16,045 nucleotides of DNA from UA16 sp042095135 (lineage in GTDB: Bacteria > Bacteroidota > Bacteroidia > Flavobacteriales_D > Sanyastnellaceae). The notes under the pieces were generated by a model. The model was not told the origin of the DNA, did no database searches, and saw only the letters and a program-made list of their open reading frames with translations. The stretch spans positions 1-16,045 of the forward strand of contig JBELBV010000047.1 in NCBI GenBank assembly GCA_042095135.1, given 5' to 3'. Positions 15,642-16,045 of this stretch are shown piece by piece. Each line of letters opens with the position of its first letter. Positions within the stretch are counted from its first letter, which is position 1. A program made the translations under genes and the position numbers.

Positions 15642-15715
15642 TGACCCTGTAGGGATTCGAACCCCAAACCTTCGCATCCGTAGTGCGATGCTCTATCCAG
15701 TTGAGCTACAGAGCC
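15642..15715 (-). tRNA. tRNA-Arg (anticodon ACG)
   Basis: 74 bases fold into a full cloverleaf on the minus strand. The acceptor stem is GGCTCTG/CAGGGTC with discriminator A, the D arm GCTC/GAGC, and the anticodon arm TCGCA-CTACGGA-TGCGA with anticodon ACG (reads CGU, and CGC/CGA once A34 is deaminated to inosine). The T arm is TGGGG-TTCGAAT-CCCTA. The 3' CCA is not encoded and must be added. It has its own promoter and terminator and forms a one-gene unit. Confidence 0.97.
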
Positions 15716-15760
15716 ATTCCTTCTTTTACGCGGGCTAGAGCACACGGCTAAATCGGGGGG

Positions 15761-15791
15761 CAAAGATACCAACTCGTGTTGAACCGCCAAA
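15761..15791 (-). promoter_or_regulatory. Bacteroidota-type promoter of tRNA-Arg
   Basis: On the minus strand TTTG (15791-15788), exactly 19 bases, then TATCTTTG (15768-15761): a perfect match to the Bacteroidota primary sigma factor consensus TTTG-N19-TAnnTTTG. Transcription would start near 15755, about 40 bases before the mature tRNA. Confidence 0.8.
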
Positions 15792-15823
15792 CGGTTAACC
15801 AAATTTCTATTCGGCCAGTACCA

Positions 15824-16045
15824 TTAGCGCCCCATGGCCTTCCGCAATTCCTTAGTCAGCCCGTCTTCGTGAAGCATGATGCCGATGGTGTGGTGTCGGA
15901 AGTAGGCCATAGAAACATATTGTTTGCCGCCGTAGTCATTGCCCTGTCCCCACGAGTTCTTGATGATGAAATACTCCCGGCCTTGGGCGTCAGCCGCTCG
16001 GCCGACGATGTGCATGAGGTGGTCATCAGTGTTCTCCTGTGAATC
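15824..16045 (-). CDS. C-terminal part of a papain-fold C1 peptidase (PepC/bleomycin hydrolase-like; 5' end outside window)
   Basis: The frame is open at the right edge and ends with TAA at 15824-15826, leaving 73 residues. DDHLMHIVGRA carries the catalytic His of the C1 family and YFIIKNSWGQGNDYGG the Asn of the NSWG motif; the Cys nucleophile would lie upstream, outside the window. The ending (a helix with HEDGLTKELRKAMG) and the M-H-I-V-G form fit the cytosolic/periplasmic C1B aminopeptidase group common in Bacteroidota. It would cleave peptides; whether it is exported cannot be judged without the N-terminus. The ATG inside the visible part is an internal Met. The tRNA downstream has its own promoter, and no terminator is evident between the two. 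Confidence 0.87.
   Translation of the reverse strand, partial: DSQENTDDHLMHIVGRAADAQGREYFIIKNSWGQGNDYGGKQYVSMAYFRHHTIGIMLHEDGLTKELRKAMGR

Noticed and set aside
15776..16042. Plus-strand 88-codon frame
   Set aside because: It lies opposite the clear C1 peptidase frame with its catalytic His and NSWG motif and shows no features of its own.

Overview
The window looks like part of a Bacteroidota chromosome, most likely a marine Flavobacteriales-type organism. The evidence is a type IX secretion (T9SS) type B sorting domain next to a PorP/SprF-like protein, cysteine-rich 'CxDxxACNY' repeat proteins ending in EF-hand-like segments, several short lipoproteins, and a textbook Bacteroidota promoter (TTTG-N19-TATCTTTG) in front of a tRNA gene. 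No species can be named from the sequence alone.

Left part (1-6741). The window opens inside a plus-strand cysteine-rich repeat protein that ends at 494 and has its own terminator. A small, A/T-rich GNAT acetyltransferase resembling glucosamine-6-phosphate N-acetyltransferase follows (754-1182). Next comes about 225 bases without a gene, holding a strong hairpin and a minus-strand terminator. A giant minus-strand cysteine-rich surface protein (1408-5616) is a paralogue of the first gene and converges on it. Its tandem 171-bp repeats are interrupted by a 100-N assembly gap. Upstream of it on the same strand lie a patatin-like hydrolase (5692-6543) with unusual active-site glycine substitutions and a start-less remnant of a serine recombinase (6553-6741).

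Middle and right part (6835-15593). Seven plus-strand genes are packed end to end, with overlaps of 1-20 bases or a 3-base gap. In order they are: two related lipoproteins with R-x-P-T/S and SDEY motifs; a Tat-exported DUF1501 protein of the alkaline phosphatase superfamily; a lipoprotein with a haem-c-like CX4CH motif; a small Ig-like lipoprotein; a 1209-residue secreted protein with an N-terminal CUB-like domain and a C-terminal T9SS type B signal; and a PorP/SprF-like outer-membrane protein. The organisation suggests one cell-envelope system. The last two genes form a secreted protein plus outer-membrane partner pair. The first four recall, in reduced form, the DUF1501/DUF1549/cytochrome gene sets of Planctomycetes. 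This operon is the most interesting object in the window.

Right edge (15600-16045). A minus-strand tRNA-Arg(ACG) has a near-perfect promoter and a strong terminator. The C-terminal end of a papain-fold (C1, bleomycin hydrolase/PepC-like) peptidase runs off the window.
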